Assembly (NCBI GenBank): GCA_030490835.1
Contig: CM059972.1
Span: forward strand, 52,309,563 to 52,373,562
From: Annona cherimola
Taxonomy: Eukaryota; Streptophyta; Magnoliopsida; Magnoliales; Annonaceae
Length of the DNA: 64,000 bases
Direction: 5' to 3'
Shown here: in pieces, positions 44,329 to 56,903 of the stretch
How the letters are laid out: each line of letters opens with the position of its first letter
Position numbering within the stretch: the stretch's first letter is position 1
Notes under the pieces: generated by a model
Database searches by the model: none
What the model saw: the letters and a program-made list of their open reading frames with translations, nothing else
Told to the model about the DNA's origin: nothing
Position numbers and translations under genes: made by a program

Positions 44329-45124
44329 GCTAGGGCGTCCCCTGTAAGCAACGCGCTGCAGCAGAGCCTGACTGTGGTGAAAAATGAGTCAGGGTTGCTA
44401 GGGCATTTCCCCAAAAGCGACATGCTACATTGGAGTCCGGATGTAGTGAAAAATGGGCAAGGGTTACTTAGGGGTGGGAATCGGGGCGGGTCGGGGCGGG
44501 TCAGGGTGTGCCCAACCCTGACCCTCCTTTTCAAAAATCTTGTTTGACCCTTATTTTATACCGGGTCGGGACAAGGTCGGTTTGACCCTTACTTTTTTCT
44601 ACAAGGTCTCGGGACAAAATTCGGGTCGGTATCGGGTTAACGGGTCGGGTAAAAAATTGCGGGTCAAGTAAGAAATTTTTAAAAATTTATAAAACTATCA
44701 AGTATAAAGACAAATTTATATTAAATTTAACTACTATATGCTTGAATATATTATTAATCAATCAAAGTAAATATAAATAATTAAATAAAACATGAATATT
44801 AGCATTAAACGTGGTTTTTCTTTTTAATGTAAAATATCAGAAAACGGGTCAGCAGGTTGACCCGCCCCGACCCGCCTTGACCCGCCCCCGCCACCCTGTG
44901 AAAATTCGAATTTTGCCCCGACCCGCATTTCTTTGAAAACCCGAAAATCCCGACCCGCCCCGCCGGGTACACACCCCTGACCTGCCCCGGTATTAAAACA
45001 GGGTCGGGCGGGGCGGGTCACGGGTCGACCCACCCCGATTCCCACCCCTAGGGTTACTAGGGCGTCTCTCCGAAAGCGACGCACCGCAACAACGTCCGGT
45101 TGTGGCAAAAAGTCGGCAAAGGTT
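44329..45124 (+). repeat. three 68-69-bp tandem units in the LINE 5' region
   Basis: Each unit begins (G/A)CTAGGGC and ends near AAGGGTT or AAAGGTT, with an internal AAGCGAC/AAGCAAC and a GTGGTGAAAAAT-like segment. Units 1 and 2 are adjacent; unit 3 follows the hAT-type element. They may be promoter units of the LINE, which is an inference. Confidence 0.65.
44469..45050. mobile_element. complete non-autonomous hAT-type element
   Basis: 582 bp with terminal inverted repeats beginning TAGGGGTGGGAATCGGGG at both ends (position 19 differs) and an exact 8-bp target duplication GGGTTACT (44461-44468 and 45051-45058). An 8-bp duplication and these G-rich ends indicate the hAT superfamily. There is no transposase; the internal sequence is AT-rich (about 44680-44820) between GGGTCGGG-type subterminal repeats. 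Confidence 0.9.
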
Positions 45125-45169
45125 CCCATGCCTTTATGGACGTGGTATAGAGAAGAAGATAATACCAAA

Positions 45170-46080
45170 ACACAAGGTTTGTTTTGCCTCATAGAATGTT
45201 GGGACTCTTTTAGGGAAATGTATGGAAGTAGTAGATGTTATGAGAAGGAAAAAAATTAATATAGCATACCTTTAAGAGACAAGGTGGAAAGGAGAAAAGG
45301 CTAAAGAGATTAATGGATTCAAATTATGGTATATAGGAAATGATGATAATCGAAATGGTGTAGGGATAATAGTAGATAACAAATTCATAAATAAAGTTGT
45401 AGATGTCAATAAAGTAAATGATATAATTATTCAAATAAAACTTATATTAGGTGTGGAGGTCTTAAATGTGATTAGTGCTTATGCACCACGAGTAGGATTA
45501 GATGATAGAATCAAAAAATAATTTTGGGATGACTTAGATAGTATTATACGAAGGATATCTAACCAAGAAAATATTGTGATAGGTCGAGATTTAAATAGAC
45601 ATGTAGGAAAGGTGAATGTAGGATATGAGAGAAGTCATGGAGGTTTCGATTTTGAAATAAGGAATGAAATGGGGAATGTCATTTTGGACTTTGCTTAGCA
45701 TATGATTTGGTTATAGTAAATATCTTATTTCAAAAACGAGATGAACACTTGATAACTTTCAAAAATGGGACCAATTCTAGCCAAATAGATTTCTTCCTTA
45801 TAAGAAAAGTGGATAGATCCCTTTGTATTAATTGTAAGGTTATCCCAAGTAAGAGCTTAGCCATGCAACATAGATTATTAGTGATGGATGTATATACACA
45901 AAAAGAGTCAACAAAAACTAAAAGTGATATAATTCCAAAAATTAAATGGTGGAATTTAAAGGTAAACAATATAGAACTTTTTAGTAAAAGAATGATAGAA
46001 GAAAGAAAATGCAACACACAAGAAGATGAACCAGAATCAATGTGGGATAAAATGACGACTAACATAAAAAAAAAAAAGTA
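45170..46080 (+). pseudogene. RTE endonuclease region (broken)
   Basis: The APE-type endonuclease is recognisable in pieces: ETRWKGEKAKEINGF (about 45273-45320), NGVGIIVD (about 45355), VISAYAPRVGLDD (about 45470-45510) and RNEMGNVILDFA (about 45660-45700). The catalytic region around a GDLN motif reads GRDLN here. Stops occur before ETRW, after RIKK and after LDFA. The open stretch 45707-46081 is the linker toward RT (NSSQIDFFLIRK). Confidence 0.75.
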
Positions 46081-46344
46081 GGACAAATTATTGTAGGTAT
46101 ATATAAAAATCATAGATCCTCACATAGAAAAACTTGATGGTGGAATGAGGATGTTCAAAAAGTTATAAATGCTAAACAAAAAAAGTTTAAAGCATGGCAG
46201 AGAAATAAAAATGATACAAACTTACAACAGTACAAACTATCAAAAAAAGCTACTAAAAAGATTATTAGCTATGTTAAACACAAAGCATATGAGAACTTAT
46301 ATGACAGATTATGAACTAGACAAGGTGAAAATGATATTGTTAAG

Positions 46345-47594
46345 TTGGCTAAATTAAGAGAAAATAAGGGCAAAGATTTAACGCATATTAGATGTATTAA
46401 AAGCAAGGACCAAAGAGTTCTAGTCAAAGATGACGATATCAAAGAAAGATGGAAAACTTATTTTTATAGTTTACTAAATAATACACCACACGAACATTTA
46501 ACATTAGATGTTAGTTTAAATAGAGAAGAAAATAAGAATATCAGTTATTTCCCAAAAATCCGAATATCTGAAGTAAATGAAACTCTAAGGAAAATGAAAA
46601 TAAGAAAAGCCTTAGGCCGGATAATATACCAATTAAGGCATGGAAGTGCATGGGAGATATAGGTGCAACATGGTTAACAAATTTTTTTAATAAAATTATA
46701 AAAACAAAGTTAATGCCAAGTAAATGGAGAAAAAACATTATAGTTTCAATCTATAAAAATAAGGGAGATATTCAAAATTGTGCAAGCTATCTTGGAATAA
46801 AATTAATAAGTCATACTATGAAATTATGGGAAAGAGTAATTGAACATAGACTAAGACGAGAAACTAATGTATCTGAAAATCAATTTGGTTTTATGCCAAG
46901 AAGATCAACCACTGAAGCTATTTTCTTACTTAGACAACTATTTGAAAAGTATAGGGAGAATAAAAAGAACTTATACATGATTTTTATTGATTTAAAAAAA
47001 ACTTATGATCGAGTACCAAGAAAGTTAATATGGCAAGTGATGAGAAAGAAAAGAATTAATACCAGATACATCGATATTATTAAAGATATGTACGAGGGGG
47101 TTGTTACGAATGTGAGGACCATTAGTGGAGATATTAATGTCTTCACAGTTAAAATAGGTCTACATCAAAGTTTAGCCTTGAGTCCTTACCTTTTTACCTT
47201 AATAATAGATGAAATTACTAAACATTTCCAAGAAGAAGTACCTTAGTGTATGTTATTTGCAGATGACGTTGTTCTAATAGATGAAACTAAAGGACTAAAT
47301 TTAAAATTGCATAGGTGGGTAGATGCTTTAGAATCTAATGGTTTTAGAATTAGTCACACAAAAAATGAATATATGGAATGCAATTTTAATAATAATGAGA
47401 ACCCAGATGAGGAACCAATTAAGATTTTAGATCAAGTAGTAACAAGAACTAATCACTTTCGGTGCTTAGGATCAATAGTTCAAGAGAACGGGAAAATTGA
47501 TAAATATATAATACATAGAATTCAAGCAAGATAGAAGAAATGGAGAAGTGCGTCAGGAATTTTATGTGACCGTCAAGTTCCAATCAAACTAAAA
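46345..47594 (+). pseudogene. RTE reverse transcriptase (broken)
   Basis: RT blocks in order: KMKIRKALG (about 46590), then a one-base loss after GG that shifts frame; WRKNIIVSIYKNKGD (about 46723-46770); ENQFGFMPRRSTTEAI (about 46875-46920); FIDLKKTYDRVPR (about 46984-47020); LHQSLALSPYLF (about 47160-47195); a TAG at 47244-47246; and FADDVVLI (about 47256-47280), with FADD as the catalytic site. A stop at 47532-47534 precedes KKWRSASGILCD. The frame is then cut at 47594 by element B, within PIKLK. Confidence 0.85.
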
Positions 47595-50500
47595 TGTGGC
47601 GCCCCCAACCAAGCGTCACATCCTGAGCCTAACCTTAGGATCGTTATTGACTAGTAAACATGATCAGGATTGTTGCCCTGTCACATGACGGGATTTAATG
47701 GATATTTATCCGATTACTTACAACATATTACTAGTTGATTCCATACTATTTTCCATCAAATCCTCTTCCATGTCATCTTTGGCCTAGTTTACACATTACA
47801 TTTTTCATAAAATCATAAATTTTCATAACATGTCTATCATCCATAAATTGCATATCTATAAAATACAAATCATCACATAGATCATAAAACGTTAAGTCAC
47901 ATTACATTCCTTCAACTACAAACAACACATTTTAAAGTTCGTAGGATCTTCACATTTTTCAAGCTTAGCTCATGCTCCTCATGTCTGTTATTACTTCACC
48001 TGTCTATGGGTTTGGAAAACAAACATGAGTTGTACACTCAATAAGCAAGCTTTATTTATATTTTCAGGCACAACATTTTAAAGACAACATTTTTCAAAAA
48101 CGTTTCCCTCCATTCAGTAGAGACACTTATCAAGTGATCAACTACCTGCGAAGCAGAAACCTTCTATTTATAATCATTATGGAAAGCAACATTATACCCC
48201 CTCGGGGATATATCATGACAATGTGATGAATGCATTATGATCTCTTAGAATGGAAGCTAGCTAGGCGACCATCCGTCTTCATCTTCTCCCATTCAGGGAG
48301 GCGCCGCCGACCCTTGGCCTATCTTAGCGACTCGGCCACACCAAAGGAGGACAATCGGTCCACTTACACCTTTAAGGTGAACCTCATGCATTGTGCACAT
48401 GAATTTATCCGTGACATGCTAGCATGATTTTTCTCGCATAATTTCATAAAGTAGTAGTTTTCATAGGTCATAAAGCAGTTATGTAAATCAATTGTCAATA
48501 CATAGTAAACTAAGGAATGGTCATCCTTAAAAATTTAGAAATAAATTTCAAATAACATTTGTTAAACTAATAAAAACATTTAAAACATCATTCATAATTA
48601 TTTCAGAGTAATTTAAGAAATAAAAATTCATTTAGAAAATTGGCTTGCTTACCTTGTTCGCGAGAGCTTTCCGGATCGACTTTTTTTTTCCTTTGTCTAT
48701 GAAAGAATAACATAGCATTCATGTAAATTTCATTTGCTTGCATTCATTTAGTTTTTCAACTCATTTTCATAAATATTCATAACCCGCTTAAATCCCAAGT
48801 CAGGTCTACGTACATAACATACTTATGTATATCAATCATTCATTATATCACACGTTTAATTCCCATATATTAATCTCAAATTTTGAGATTATCTAATCAT
48901 CAATACATTTCACGTTTTTCCATCACATTTTTATGCATTTTTGCATTTTAGTATTTCACATAGCTTATTTATCATTTTATCATACTCATTACTTCACATA
49001 TGTTCATTTCTCAACATATAATTTAGGTTTTTCTTAAAATTTTCCAAATCAGCAACTTGGCTTCTAATTTAGCATAATTATACACCTCAATTAATACTTA
49101 TTTAGTGTATTTTCACTGATTTTTAATCCACTAATTTCAGGGTTCCAAAAATAGCAACTTTAGGACCTGATTTTTACACTTTAAATGTCTCTTTTGATAC
49201 TCAAATCTAAATAGATTTTTAACCATTTGATTCCATCAATTAATCCCACTTTTCTTAACCCAAATTCAGGGTATTTTCACATTTTTAAAATCCATATATA
49301 GGTTTCTTACAAAATAGAAACTTTTTATGCATGTAGGATACCCTTTCTACACCCCTTTTGACGTCCACCTATCAACCCTTTAAAAATCCGATTTTGGGCA
49401 ATCCTTGCTAAGCCCCTTTTCACGTCCAAAGTGCCCTACATTTTGGGTATTTTACCCTACAATTCATCCATAGTTTATTTGAACTACTTCATGTATCATT
49501 TTCAACATTTAAACATGAAATTCGGGTCTTAAGAATAACCCTAACTAGCCTTCCTTCTAAAATTCATAAATCAAGCTAAATTCAACATATATTCAACATC
49601 TAAACATGAATTATCATGTAATCATATCAACGTAATAAAACAGCAACATTACACAAAAATTCCAGCAAGTTTAAGCTAGTTTAAGAGCTCATACTTAACA
49701 CTAATCACCCTCTTCTTCCATTTGAACTCTTAATTGCATACTTACTATTAAATTTCCATTTAATATCCTAATTAAGAGCATCATAAATTCTCATGTAAGG
49801 ATTCATTATGACTCATATTTACATCCCATAAATTGAGTTAGAAAAACTAGATTAAAATCATTCAAATTCAAACATGTACTTACTTGGATTGAGTAGCACT
49901 TAAACTCAACTTCTTAAGCTAATTTCCTCAACTTAATTCCTCCTTTTCTTTTCCTTTTTCTTCTCTTGTTCTTGGCTTGAAAGGTGCTGGGAGAGAGGAA
50001 CGTGCACTGCTGGAAAAGAGAGCTCAAAATCCTTGAACTTTTCTAACTTCTCACACCATGCATATGGATGTCCCCCTTTGAGTAGTAGCTGAAATTTTAA
50101 GATAGCAGACCCCACTTGCCACATCATATATGATTATTCTAATGCATTTTTATCTCCTTAGCTGACATGACAATTTGTGGTCCATTTAAATTATATTTTT
50201 CTTAATTAAAAATTTAGCAATTATCCAATGCATTAAACATCACCAATCTGTCCACCAAATCACGTTCCATGTAGCTGCTGCTTTTCCATTTTTTCCAACG
50301 AATTTTGCAGCCTTTTTAATGCACATTTATATATCCTACTATGTAAGCTAATTAGGCATGCATTTAGCATTTTTAGAAAATTAAAAAAAATCAGATTTAT
50401 GGCTGTTTGGACGGTCCACATTTGCTTCTCCATTTTTGATGTGCCTGTACAAGTCCCTTTTCAGCAGCTAATTTTGACATTTTTCACCATGGTGTAACTT

Positions 50501-51570
50501 CAATTAATTAGTAACTTAATTACCTAGTTATGTAGCTCACTTAGCGTCATTTCAGCATAATTTAAAAAAATATGAAAATATCATAAAAGTTGCTAAACCG
50601 TCCACATCACCTACCTGATATCTTGCTGTCCATTTTTCATTTCCTTTCAATGATCCAGATCTGCTGCTTTTAATCACGAATTTTTACTTTAATTTAATGC
50701 ACATTTATCCTCATTAACTCCTAGATGACTTTGGGCATATATTTTATTAAAAAATATTTCACAAAATCCCACTTAATGGGTTGTTTGGACGTCCATAGCT
50801 ACCACATCATCTATACTCCCTCGAGCTATTTAATTTAGCATTTATTTATGAGATAATTGGAGGGATTTTTTTATTTTTAGTAATTCATAAAATACCCTAC
50901 AATTTATCTCCTTTTGACACATCAATTTCGTCTTTATTCATTTGATTATTTTACTCATTTTTAACATAAATGCTAATCACTTTTTGGGATGAAAGTCAAA
51001 ACCATTTATCCTAATTTCGTGCAAGCCTAATTCCATCATCATTTGCATGATCAAATCCTTCCATAACCTTGATCTCATAATTTTAGCCGTGCATTTCAAA
51101 TTTCATCTCAATCCGATCTTTCTAGCTCAAGTTATGATCATTTTAAATTTTGGACGGTGATGATCAATTATCATCAAAATTTTCAAAATCTAATTTTCCC
51201 ATGTGATTAAGCACGAAATTATGTGCTTCCCCCTCAATTTTCACCTTAATCCGCCTTAAGGCCATCAAGTTATGAATTTTTCAATATTTTCTAACTTGGC
51301 TCTATAATTAGCCCCCTAATCTCCATTAATCACATTATGAAATTTAACTAATTTTTTCATAGCATATTAATTTTCTTCCATCCTCATTGTGTTACTTCAA
51401 TCATATTAATCCACGTTGTCTTAAATTGTTAAATTTAAACAACATTCATAACTACTGACCTAATTGCAACAAATCATAAAAATTGCAAATAAATCATTTA
51501 TGAATATATTATTCATACATAAATCATTCAAGTGCATATACATGATTCCTCTTTAGGTCAGGGTTTCACA
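47595..51570 (-). repeat. 3' LTR of element B
   Basis: 3976 bp. It starts (minus strand) TGTGAAACCCTGACC and ends GGGGGCGCCACA. It is very similar to the outer parts of the 5' LTR (56904-57386 and about 60607-62495). It contains hairpin 2 (47661-47683), hairpin 1 (48026-48040) and the GC-rich block (about 48250-48375). This uninterrupted copy gives the reference order for the rearranged 5' LTR. Confidence 0.9.
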
Positions 51571-51582
51571 ATCCTCCCCCCC
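51571..51582 (-). other. polypurine tract of element B
   Basis: GGGGGGGAGGAT on the minus strand, adjoining the 3' LTR. Confidence 0.85.
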
Positions 51583-51609
51583 TTATAACAGGTTTCGTCC
51601 CGAAACTGT

Positions 51610-54113
51610 CTATTCTTTAAATAACTGGGGGTATTTCCTTTCTACTTCTTCCCTTAGTTCTCATGTAGTTTCACCTTCGGAATATCGATTTCATTGAATC
51701 TTTACATATTCTATTTCTCTATTCCAAAGCTTCTGTATCTTATTATCCAAGATTCTAATTGGTCTTTCCTCGTAATTCAAATGATCTTGGATCGGTAGAT
51801 TTTCTGCTACCAGCACATGGGTCGGATCTGCTACATATTTCCTAAGCATGAAAATATGAAAAATATTGTGTATTAAAGCTAGTGTCGGAGGTAAAGCAAT
51901 CCTATAAGCCAACTTTCCAATCTTCTCCAACGCTTCAAATGGTCCAATATACCTGGGATTCAGCTTACCCCTTTTTCCAAACCTTGTAACTCCCAACTTG
52001 GATATTCAAATCCTTTCTTTTGCAATCTGTATAACTCTTTTGCCGACTCTGCGCTGTGAGTATACATTAGTGAATAACTTGCACTTTATCTGCCATTCTC
52101 CGAGACAAATCTGGAGCTAGCTTCTTTTCTCCGACTTCATCCCAGTTCAATGGCGTTCGACATCGTCGTCCATATAATGCCTCAAATGGAGCCCTTTGAA
52201 TACTAGCCTGATAGCTATTATTAAACACAAACTCAGCTATAGGCACATATTCATCCCACAAACCACCAAATTCTAAAGTGTACACATACGGAGTATGTCC
52301 TCGATGATCCGATTTACTCGCTCCATTTGTCCATCCGTTTGGGGATGAAAAGCAATACTAAACTTGAGTTGGGTGCCTAGGGTTTCATGCAAATTTTTCG
52401 AAAATCGAGATGTGAATGTCGTGTCTCGATCGGAAACTATTGACTTAGGCACTCCATGAAGTCGTACTATCTCCTTATAGTAGACTTTGGCTAATCTTTC
52501 TGCTGTGTATGTTCTCTTTATGGGTATAAAATGAGCAACTTTAGACAACCGATCTACTATTACCCATGTAGAATCATTCCCAGTTTGAGTCTTAGGTAGT
52601 CCTTCAATAAAATCCATGGTAATATCATCCCATTTTCAATTAGGAACTTCTAAGGATTGTAATTTTCCATATACCTTTTGGTGATCAGCTTTCACCCTTT
52701 GGCAAGTTAGGTACTTAGCTACATATTCAGCGATCTCTCTCTTCATATTATTCCACCAATATGCTTTCTTGAGATCCTGATACATCTTGGTGCCTCTTGG
52801 ATGAATGGAAAATGGTGAAAAATGCGCCTCTTTAAGAATTTGCTCCTTCAACTCAGCTGTATTAGGTATGCATAAACGGCCTTTGTACCGATACATACCT
52901 TGCTCATCAACTGAAAATTCAGTCAACCCATTTCTCTTCATTTTCTCCACATGGGCATGTAGATCTGTATCTTTTTGCTGCGCGGTTTTAATCTACTCAA
53001 ATAATGATGATTGTATGTACATTTGTGATAACCTCGTTTGAATTCGAGGAGGACATACAATCAATTCTAACTGTCTTATTTCTTGAAGCAATCCTTCCTG
53101 TTTTGTGATAAGGTCCGCTATGCTGACATTTCTGCTCAATGCATCGGCTACTACGTTTGCCTTACCTGGATGATATAGTATCTCCAAATCATAATCTTTT
53201 AATAATTCAAGTTATCTCCTTTGCCTCATGTTCAACTCTTTTTGAGTGAAAATATACTTAAGGCTCTTGTGATCTGTATAAATTTCACACCTAGTATCAT
53301 ACAGGTAATGTCTCCATATTTTTAAGGCAAACACCACTGCTGCTAGTTCTAAATCATGAGTGGGGTAGCTTACCTCATTGGGCTTCAACTGTCGCGATGC
53401 ATAAGCTATCACCTTTCCTTTTTGCATTAATACACAACCTAAACCTTTTTTTGAAGCATCACTATATACCACAAAACCTTCATTTCCCTCGGGTAGGGTT
53501 AGGATAGGTGCTTCTACTGATCGCTACTTTAATTCCTGAAAACTGCGCTCACATTCTTCAGACCATACATACCTGACTCCTTTACGAGTCAATCTTGTTA
53601 ATGGGGCTGATAACTGAGAAAATCCTTCAACAAACCTTCTGTAATACCCTGCTAAACCAAGAAAACTTCGGATTTCTGTAATGGTCGTTGACCTTTGCCA
53701 TTTCAAAATTGCCTCAATCTTTTGATGATCAACCTAAATCCCTTGTTCTGTTATTATATGACCCAGAAATCCTACTTGTTTCAACTAAAATTCACATTTC
53801 TTTAACTTAGCATACAATTTCTCTTTTCTTAGCCTTTCCAATACCTTTCGCAAATGAAATTCATGTTGTTTCTCTGTTTTAGAGTAAATCAGGACATCGT
53901 CGATAAATACCACCACAAATTGATCAAGATAGTCCCAAAATACCATATTCATCATATCCATGAATACAGCAGGGGCATTAGTGAGCCCAAATGGCATCAC
54001 TAAAAATTCATAATGTCCATACCTAGTTTAAAAAGCTGTTTTGTGAACATCGGTAGGGCATATTCTTAACTGATGATACCCTAACTGTAAATTAATCTTA
54101 GAGAAAGTGGTAG
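51610..54113 (-). pseudogene. pol of element B: RT (partial), RNase H, integrase, chromodomain (broken)
   Basis: Starting at the deletion junction, RT resumes near the LGYHQLRI motif and has FIDD; RNase H has YSDAS and TDHKSL; integrase has H/H/CLTC, MDF, SDRD and HPQTDGQME; then NPRYIGPFE and a chromodomain region to the stop at 51610. Stops or shifts occur near 54030, 53780, 53740, 53522, 53213, 52993, 52634, about 52066, about 51990 and 51690. The CGA codon that became TGA in element C is intact here. Confidence 0.85.
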
Positions 54114-55593
54114 AAATAAATCAAATTGGCATGCTATGAATGAATAGCACCAGAATCAAACAAAGCAACTGTCGAATTTCCTAAAATATAAACCATACCT
54201 GTGACCACCTTCTCCTCTTATTCCTGAGACTCTGTCCAAGTCAAAGCATGCACATGTACCAGATTCGTGGTAGTTCCCTACTTATTCGCTGTTCCGGGTA
54301 TCCTGAGTTATGTGGGTCTTCCACGACCTTATGACGTTTGTGCCTTATTCGGACAGTTCAGAGCGACATGTCCTATTTGGTCACAAATATAACATTTAAT
54401 GACCTTTACTTCACCTGTTCTGCATTCCTTGGCTATATGGTCTGCTTGTCCACATTTATAGCACCGGTTTGATCCTTTTAAACACTCGCCTGTATGTCGC
54501 TTCTGAAATTTTCTGCAAAAAGGCGGGAGTTTCTTCTTTGGGGCTCCTCTTCCCTTCTTTACATTTCTTTTCTTAGCCCTTTCTTTTCCCAGTTCAGTTT
54601 CCTTTGTTCCAAAGCTGAACATCTTTGACCCAAGTCTTAATTCCCATGTTCTTAATGCCTCGATTTCCAATGCTCTTGCCCTCTCAAGACAAGAAGCATA
54701 ATCCTTAATTAGCAAAGGAGTGAGGCTTTCTCTGAGGTACGGCCTTAGTCCTTGCTGGAATCTTTGTGCCTTATTGTCTGAGACATTGGCAATCCAAGGC
54801 ACGTACCTAACTAAAGCATTGAACTTTGTGGTGTATTCGGTGACAGACATCCTTCCTTGATAAAGTCTTTCAAATTCTATCACTTTCTGACTTTGTAATC
54901 CAACGGAGAGGTATTCCTTGTTGAACTCCTCAACAAATGTCTGCCAGGATACCTCTTCTGGTCGTGGCATTGTGACCAACATTGTTTCTTACCATTCATG
55001 TGCGTCTTTGATCAATAAATGTGTGGCGCACAATACCTTCTGTCGATCGTTACACGAAGAGATTCTGAATAATTTCTTGATCTCCGTTATCCATTGCTCG
55101 GCCTATACCGGGTCAGGTTCTCCTGAAAATTTGGGGGTCGCTGAGCCAAGAATGCATTAATCGCCTTTCTATCAGCTTCCATTAGCTGATTTTCATCTTT
55201 TGTAGGTGCTGTCGTGGGAGTCGGGTCAGTCGTCGGAATGGCTCTATCTCTTTCAGTACTACCCAACTGGGCCTGCTGTGTCCTTTCCCACAAACTTTGA
55301 ATAATATCTGCAGTCTGTGCTGCCCAATCACGAGTAGTCTGCTGCATTGCTTCCTTTACTGCTGCAGCTACCTTTTCTTCTATGAGTCGAGTCTGTCTTG
55401 ACTCATATTCTTCTCCTACATTTCGTTCTAGACTTACGTTTTCTCGTCTTTGTCGAGTTCTTGAACTTTCCCTACTGGATTCAGGTTCCGGCCTTTCAGG
55501 CCTGCTCGTCTCTCCAACCTCATGTTGGCTAAGGACCTCTTCAGCAACTTCCTTTTCTTTATTTGTTCTCCTTCCTGATCTTGTTTCCAACAT
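54114..55593 (-). pseudogene. gag and protease remnant of element B (broken)
   Basis: The start is taken at 55593 (MLETRSG), which aligns with element A; the frame is open a further 9 codons upstream. The N-terminus is charged (QTRLIEEKVAAAVKEAM). A frameshift near 55125 follows PPNFQ, and a second disruption lies between there and 54982. The Gag domain continues through FVEEFNKEYLSVGLQSQ and RFQQGLRPYLRE. Zinc knuckles are CYKCGQADHIAKEC and CYICDQIGHVALNC. About 54114-54200 holds only the DSGA start of the protease, joined directly to RT sequence by the deletion. Confidence 0.83.
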
Positions 55594-55925
55594 AATATTT
55601 TTCTGAGTATATAAAAGCACAATCTTTCATTCATAATTATTGTTAGATCATTATATATATATATATATATCATCATCACATAATTAATAATCAATTTGCA
55701 CATTCACAATCATATATTAACATTCATCATCATAAACATTCACATCATTCATTCATTTTATATTGTTCACATTAATAAACATTCATCATCACTCATTCCA
55801 TAAACCATAGTTTTTAACATCACAAAATATATTACACACATCACACTTATATATATACATCATTCATAACAAAGTTTCCTTACCTCATAATTATATATAT
55901 TGAAGTTCATAAAAACAAAGAAAAT
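55594..55925 (-). other. spacer between ORF0 and gag in element B
   Basis: 332 bp, AT-rich, with a (TA)n tract at 55651-55670 and repeated CATTCATCATCA motifs. No coding frame. It corresponds to 8740-9211 in element A. Confidence 0.55.
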
Positions 55926-56705
55926 TCATCGTCTACCCGCTCTCCTCATGAAGTAACGATGACGCCTATGCCTTGGCGACATTTCGCTAGGTTCTTTTGC
56001 AATGGTACTAATGTCTGACCCGGCAAGGTTATTCTCTCTTCTGTCATCATTATTATCATCGCTACTATCATTAGTGCTATCACTTTCATCATTCTCTTCT
56101 TCTTCGTCCTCAACTGGTTCAAGATATCGTAATAGTGCTCCAAGGGCAAACAAATTACCAATGCTTCTATCTACATGAATCATAACTTCACCAGGACGAG
56201 GAACAGGTTCAGGTGGATCTATAAATCCTCGAGCACGACCCTCCTCTATGAAAGGAACCATCTCTTTCTCTCTCTATCGAATATTTTCCCAGCTCATTCC
56301 ATATCGGAATTGAAGATACCCCCCTTCAAACTTATACCAGGGTCCTAAATTAGGAGGTACAGGTGCTGGAGTGTTGTCCCAAAACCGCTGAAGACCCTGA
56401 GGAGGTATGTAGTCTGTGGGAGTTCGAAGGGTCCCTAAAAATCTAGGGCGATAAGCCGGAAGAACCTCAACTCTAGGAGCCCTGTTGCTAGACTCTACAA
56501 TATTTGGCCTCTGCTGGTAAGTGCCTTGCAGATGTAGTGGAAGATACCTAGGGGAGAAACCTGGAGGTACTAGTGGAAAAGGATATGCATCCTGTTGTGA
56601 GTCTAACCACCTATTAACACTTTCTTCTATTTTTCGTTTCTTCTCTTCTTCCATCTCCTTTTTTAATTCTTCTAAACTCATAACTCGTTTTCCCTTATCC
56701 GCCAT
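55926..56705 (-). pseudogene. ORF0 of element B: unrecognised protein upstream of gag
   Basis: A single 260-codon frame from ATG at 56705 (MADKGKRVMSLEEL) to 55926, broken only by one TAG just after SWENIR (about 56274). Compared with ORF0 of element A it shares MAD, the EEL-rich charged start, NRW, FP-VPPGFSP, GPWYKF, FRYGMSWE, a PGEVMIHV-like stretch (A: PDEVILYI), an acidic Asp/Glu/Ser run and a His/Arg-rich end (RHRRHRYFMRRAGRR). It begins about 180 nt after the primer site. No transmembrane segment, zinc finger or protease motif is visible. Family and function unknown to me. The TAG probably replaces a Gln codon. Confidence 0.65.
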
Positions 56706-56886
56706 TTGTTCAAATATATAACTGAATTAGTTATACAATAAAAATAGCACATTACAAATCATTTTGCAATACATCATCATATATCATTCATACATCATGA
56801 TAATGACCTATACAATCCTCATAAAGTCATATATATCATGTCCCATCATCAGACTTAGACTTTTCCATGCCTATTTACCATTTCAT

Positions 56887-56898
56887 GCTCTGATATTA
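56887..56898 (-). other. primer-binding site of element B (mutated)
   Basis: TAATATCAGAGC on the minus strand, two changes from TGGTATCAGAGC, 5 nt inside the 5' LTR end. Confidence 0.75.
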
Positions 56899-56903
56899 AG
56901 CTC

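Larger units (their letters stand above)
44190..47594 (+). mobile_element. RTE-type LINE, 5' and main portion
   Basis: It starts with a 5' region containing CTACCGGTCCCAAACCCGG (about 44211) and three 68-69-bp tandem units (44329-44396, 44397-44465, 45056-45124), a layout seen in plant RTE elements. It continues with endonuclease and RT coding and is cut at 47594 by element B. The remaining 3' end is 62496-62955; reading across element B gives uninterrupted LINE protein sequence at the join. A hAT-type element separates tandem units 2 and 3. Confidence 0.85.

Noticed and set aside
44211..45192. Open frames across the hAT-type element
   Set aside because: They result from GGGTCGGG repeats and run through the terminal repeats and flanks.
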